Below, piece after piece: positions 61,553-64,000 of a stretch of 64,000 bases of DNA. The position numbers and the translations under genes are program-made. Position 1 is the stretch's first letter; every line of letters begins with the position of its first letter. Below the pieces are notes generated by a model. That model saw nothing but the letters and a program-made list of their open reading frames with translations, was not told the origin of the DNA and did not search any database. The stretch is from an uncultured Lachnospiraceae bacterium (GTDB lineage Bacteria; Bacillota; Clostridia; Lachnospirales; Lachnospiraceae). The stretch lies in the NCBI GenBank assembly GCA_910577115.1, contig CAJTMC010000001.1, forward strand, positions 186,001 through 250,000, read 5' to 3'.

Positions 61553-63810
61553 ATTCTGTCCTTTAATCCCGTATATCGTTTCTGTTCACTTTCATTTGCA
61601 ATCATCTGCTTCACCGTCTCGCGGCTTCCGAGTATCGTTACACAGCTCTTCGCCCTTGTGACGCCTGTATACAAAAGATTTCTGTTCAAAAGCATCTTTG
61701 GGCCAGTCAGCAGCGGCATAATCACAGCCGGATACTCACTTCCCTGCGATTTGTGTATTGTAATCGCATAAGCAAGCTCAATTTCGTCAAGCCCCGTCAC
61801 CGGATAAGTTACCTGTCTCAAATCATCGTACTCTACCACCACAGTTTTTGCAGTTTCGTTTATCTCTTTTATAATGCCCACATCTCCGTTAAATACGCCT
61901 TGTCCGCTGTCAATTGCGATTCCGTATTTGCTGACAACCTCCCACTCAAGCTGGTAATTATTTTTAATCTGCATTACTTTGTCGCCGAGCCGGAATACGC
62001 GGTCTCCATGAAGAATCTCGACTTTTTCGGGTGCAGGCGGATTTAAATACTGCTGCAGAATCCCGTTCAGCGTTTCCACTCCCAAAGCGCCTTTTCTCAT
62101 GGGCGTAAGCACCTGAATATCATACATGCCTGATTTGACATATTTTGGCAGCTTTTCGGTAATCAGCAAAACCATGTGCTTATAAATGACATTAACATTG
62201 TCACGCTCTAAAAAGAAAAAGTCCATGCTCTTATTATCCAGCGAAATCTCTTTCCCTTCATTGATGCGATGCGCATTGACGACAATATCGCTCTCGCCTG
62301 CCTGACGGAAAATCTTGGATAACACGACTGACGCAATCTTTCCGCTCTCCATCAAATCCTTCAACACCTGCCCTGCTCCCACCGACGGAAGCTGGTTCCT
62401 GTCCCCGACCATAATGAGCCTTGTCCCCGGCGCAATTGCCTTTAACAGTGACTGAAAAAGATGAATGTCCACCATCGACATCTCATCAATAATAACGACG
62501 TCCGCCTCCAGCGGATTTAACTCATTCTTCTCAAAATGCACAGCCGCGCCCGCCCTGTCGATGTTCGACATGTCATCGCCGGACACCGCACCATTTAACT
62601 CCAAAAGACGGTGTATGGTCTTTGCCTCAAAACCGGTCGCCTCCGTCATGCGCTTTGCCGCGCGCCCCGTAGGAGCTGCCAGAAAAATATCAAGCCCCTC
62701 GTCCTCAAAATAGCGGATAATCATATTAATGGTCGTTGTCTTTCCTGTTCCGGGGCCTCCCGACAAGATAAAAATGCCGTTTTCCACCGCATTGACAACC
62801 GCTTTTCGCTGCAGCGCATCCAGCTCCATGCGGTTCGTTTCCTCTAACTTCTTTAGCCGGCCGGCAAGCCTGTCCCGTTCCACCTTTGTCAAACGGTCTG
62901 CATGCTGGTCTTCCGCGCCGCCGAATGCCCTTTGCAGCTCAAACAGCATACGCGCACAGTTCAATTCCGCATAGTACGCACTATTGCTATAAATGCAAAG
63001 AACGTTATCCTTCTCTTTGATGACGACTTTTCTGTCTATCGCAAGGTTATCCAGCTGGAGTGCAATCTGTTCCTGTGTCAATCCAAGCATTTCTGCCGCC
63101 TTATCCAGCAGGATTTCTTTTGGCAGATACACATGCCCCTCTGCACCTGCCTGTAAAAGGGTATACAGCATACCGCTTCGGATACGGTAATCCGAATCCA
63201 TGTGAATTCCGATTTTCGTCGCAATTTCGTCCGCAATACGAAAACCAATTCCCGACACATCTTCCGCAAGCTTGTAGGGATTTTCCTGCATTACCTTATA
63301 TAATCCCATTCCATACTGCTTATATATTTTAATGGCGAGTGCGTTTGTAATTCCATATTTTTGGAGAAAAATCATCGCCTCACGCATATCCTTTTTCTCC
63401 TCCACCTGCTCTGCAATCTCCCTTGCCTTTTTCTCACTGATTCCCTTGATTTCCGCAAGCCGGTGCGGCTCCTCCTCAATAATCCGGAAAGTATCATCTC
63501 CGAACCGTCTTACAATCCGCGATGCAAGCGCAACTCCGACACCCTTGATTGCGCCGGAACCAAGATAGCGCTCCACCGCTATGGCATCCTCCGGCGGTAC
63601 AACGCGAAACGCCTCCGTCTTAAACTGCCTGCCGTAAACCGCATGCTCCACATAGGCTCCTTTGGCTTCTATGCACTCCCCTTCATCAAGGTTCGTAAAA
63701 ATCCCTGTGCAGGTAATCTCCATCTCTCCTACCGTCAGGTTAATCACACCGTAGCCATTTTGCGGATTTTTATATATGATGTGCTCCACAAAGCCCTTTA
63801 GTGTATCCAT
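61522..63810 (-). CDS. recD2: RecD2-type DNA helicase
   Basis: 762-residue SF1B helicase of the RecD2 (YrrC) type. N-terminal helix-hairpin-helix region (IKGVGVALASRIVRRFG, IKGISEKKAREIAEQ), Walker A GGPGTGKTTT, DEMSMVD for motif II, and the C-terminal UvrD-like TIHKSQGSEYPAV and YTGVTRAKSCV blocks are all present. The long N-terminal part distinguishes it from RecBCD RecD. GAGGAGG precedes the ATG. It works in DNA repair and replication-fork processing. Confidence 0.96.
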   Translation of the reverse strand: MDTLKGFVEHIIYKNPQNGYGVINLTVGEMEITCTGIFTNLDEGECIEAKGAYVEHAVYGRQFKTEAFRVVPPEDAIAVERYLGSGAIKGVGVALASRIVRRFGDDTFRIIEEEPHRLAEIKGISEKKAREIAEQVEEKKDMREAMIFLQKYGITNALAIKIYKQYGMGLYKVMQENPYKLAEDVSGIGFRIADEIATKIGIHMDSDYRIRSGMLYTLLQAGAEGHVYLPKEILLDKAAEMLGLTQEQIALQLDNLAIDRKVVIKEKDNVLCIYSNSAYYAELNCARMLFELQRAFGGAEDQHADRLTKVERDRLAGRLKKLEETNRMELDALQRKAVVNAVENGIFILSGGPGTGKTTTINMIIRYFEDEGLDIFLAAPTGRAAKRMTEATGFEAKTIHRLLELNGAVSGDDMSNIDRAGAAVHFEKNELNPLEADVVIIDEMSMVDIHLFQSLLKAIAPGTRLIMVGDRNQLPSVGAGQVLKDLMESGKIASVVLSKIFRQAGESDIVVNAHRINEGKEISLDNKSMDFFFLERDNVNVIYKHMVLLITEKLPKYVKSGMYDIQVLTPMRKGALGVETLNGILQQYLNPPAPEKVEILHGDRVFRLGDKVMQIKNNYQLEWEVVSKYGIAIDSGQGVFNGDVGIIKEINETAKTVVVEYDDLRQVTYPVTGLDEIELAYAITIHKSQGSEYPAVIMPLLTGPKMLLNRNLLYTGVTRAKSCVTILGSRETVKQMIANESEQKRYTGLKDRICEMFLLDED

Positions 63811-63863
63811 GCGCGCCCTCCTCGTTTCCTTGTATCCCGTATGTATCTCTGCATATCACGCAC

Positions 63864-63900
63864 AAAAGCCGAGCCCGTAATCGGGTTCGGCTGTATTTTT
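63864..63900. terminator. bidirectional-looking hairpin terminator upstream of recD2
   Basis: Eleven-bp stem (63867-63877 with 63882-63892, one G-T pair) and a TAAT loop. T-runs follow on both strands (TTTT toward the left, TATTTTT toward the right). It ends the gene that enters from the right edge, before recD2. Confidence 0.8.
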
Positions 63901-63907
63901 ACCTTGA

Positions 63908-64000
63908 CTATACGTCCTCCGCAGAAATAACATTTACACCAATGCCATAGTTGCGTTTCATCTGTTCATAAAGGGTATTGGCAATCCCTATACCGTTTCC
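63908..64000 (-). CDS. C-terminal end of a probable FlgJ-type rod-binding protein
   Basis: The last 30 codons of a gene entering from the right edge, ending at TAG (63910-63908). The sequence GIGIANTLYEQMKRNYGI resembles the C-terminal G-x-GLADxxYxQ pattern of the FlgJ N-terminal (rod-binding) domain, which caps the growing flagellar rod. The call is tentative because so little is visible. It agrees with the YvyF-like gene nearby and suggests flagellar genes lie to the right. Confidence 0.45.
   Translation of the reverse strand, partial: GNGIGIANTLYEQMKRNYGIGVNVISAEDV

Noticed and set aside
61522..63810. RecD subunit of RecBCD
   Set aside because: The long N-terminal helix-hairpin-helix region and absence of recB/recC neighbours fit the RecD2 type.
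1..64000. CRISPR array, tRNA or rRNA genes
   Set aside because: No regularly spaced repeats and no cloverleaf or rRNA-like sequence were noticed while reading; a dedicated search was not possible.

Overview
The window looks like a chromosomal segment of a motile, low-to-mid GC Clostridia member, most likely Lachnospiraceae of the Roseburia/Agathobacter type. That placement is an inference from gene content: a cdaA-cdaR-glmM block, a YvyF-like flagellar-operon protein next to comF and recD2, a Spo0A output domain, and a probable FlgJ-type rod-binding protein at the right edge. Nearly every gene is on the minus strand, so transcription runs from right to left. The only convincing plus-strand genes are two related ATPase/nuclease-family genes at 22.4-24.7 kb.

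Right end (64.0-54.9 kb) is housekeeping: a probable flagellar rod protein tail, a terminator, recD2, comF, a zinc-ribbon flagellar-operon protein, two unknown membrane proteins, then cdaA (c-di-AMP synthase), cdaR, glmM and an HPr closed by a strong terminator.

54.85-24.8 kb is the first glycan system. It starts with rmlD, gmd and fcl (rhamnose and fucose precursors), a stand-alone Spo0A DNA-binding domain, and a lipid-linked assembly set: two GT2s, a CpsE-type initiating phosphosugar transferase, a Wzz-like chain-length protein, more GT2/GT4 enzymes, an EpsG-type polymerase, a GT-B enzyme with sialyltransferase-like motifs, an ABC flippase, and an MBOAT/SGNH O-acylation pair. A clear sigma-A promoter then introduces a complete pseudaminic acid operon (pseB-pseC-pseF-pseI-pseH-formyltransferase-PIG-L deacetylase-pseG). 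The extra deacetylase and formyltransferase suggest an N-formylated pseudaminic acid. An acyltransferase-3 protein and a GT-C-like membrane protein follow.

24.7-22.4 kb holds a full-length AAA/PD-(D/E)XK protein gene and a second copy with its core deleted in frame; both keep the same promoter.

22.2 kb to the left edge is a second glycan system: a WecE-like aminotransferase, a GT-C-like protein, GNAT, GtrB-like GT2, an O-antigen ligase/polymerase-like protein, PglF-like dehydratase and PglE-like aminotransferase. Then comes a 3.4-kb island of small unknown genes and broken toxin genes, and after it a PglC-like initiating transferase, an ATP-grasp enzyme, GT4, a TviB/TviC-like pair for UDP-GalNAcA, a deacetylase-like protein, another membrane protein and a partial GT4.

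Overall the genes supply activated sugars (several routes start from UDP-GlcNAc, whose precursor GlmM helps make), build repeat units on a lipid carrier, and export, polymerise and decorate them. The presence of two initiating transferases and two polymerase/ligase-type proteins argues for two surface glycans encoded in tandem. I saw no rRNA, tRNA, CRISPR array or insertion sequence.
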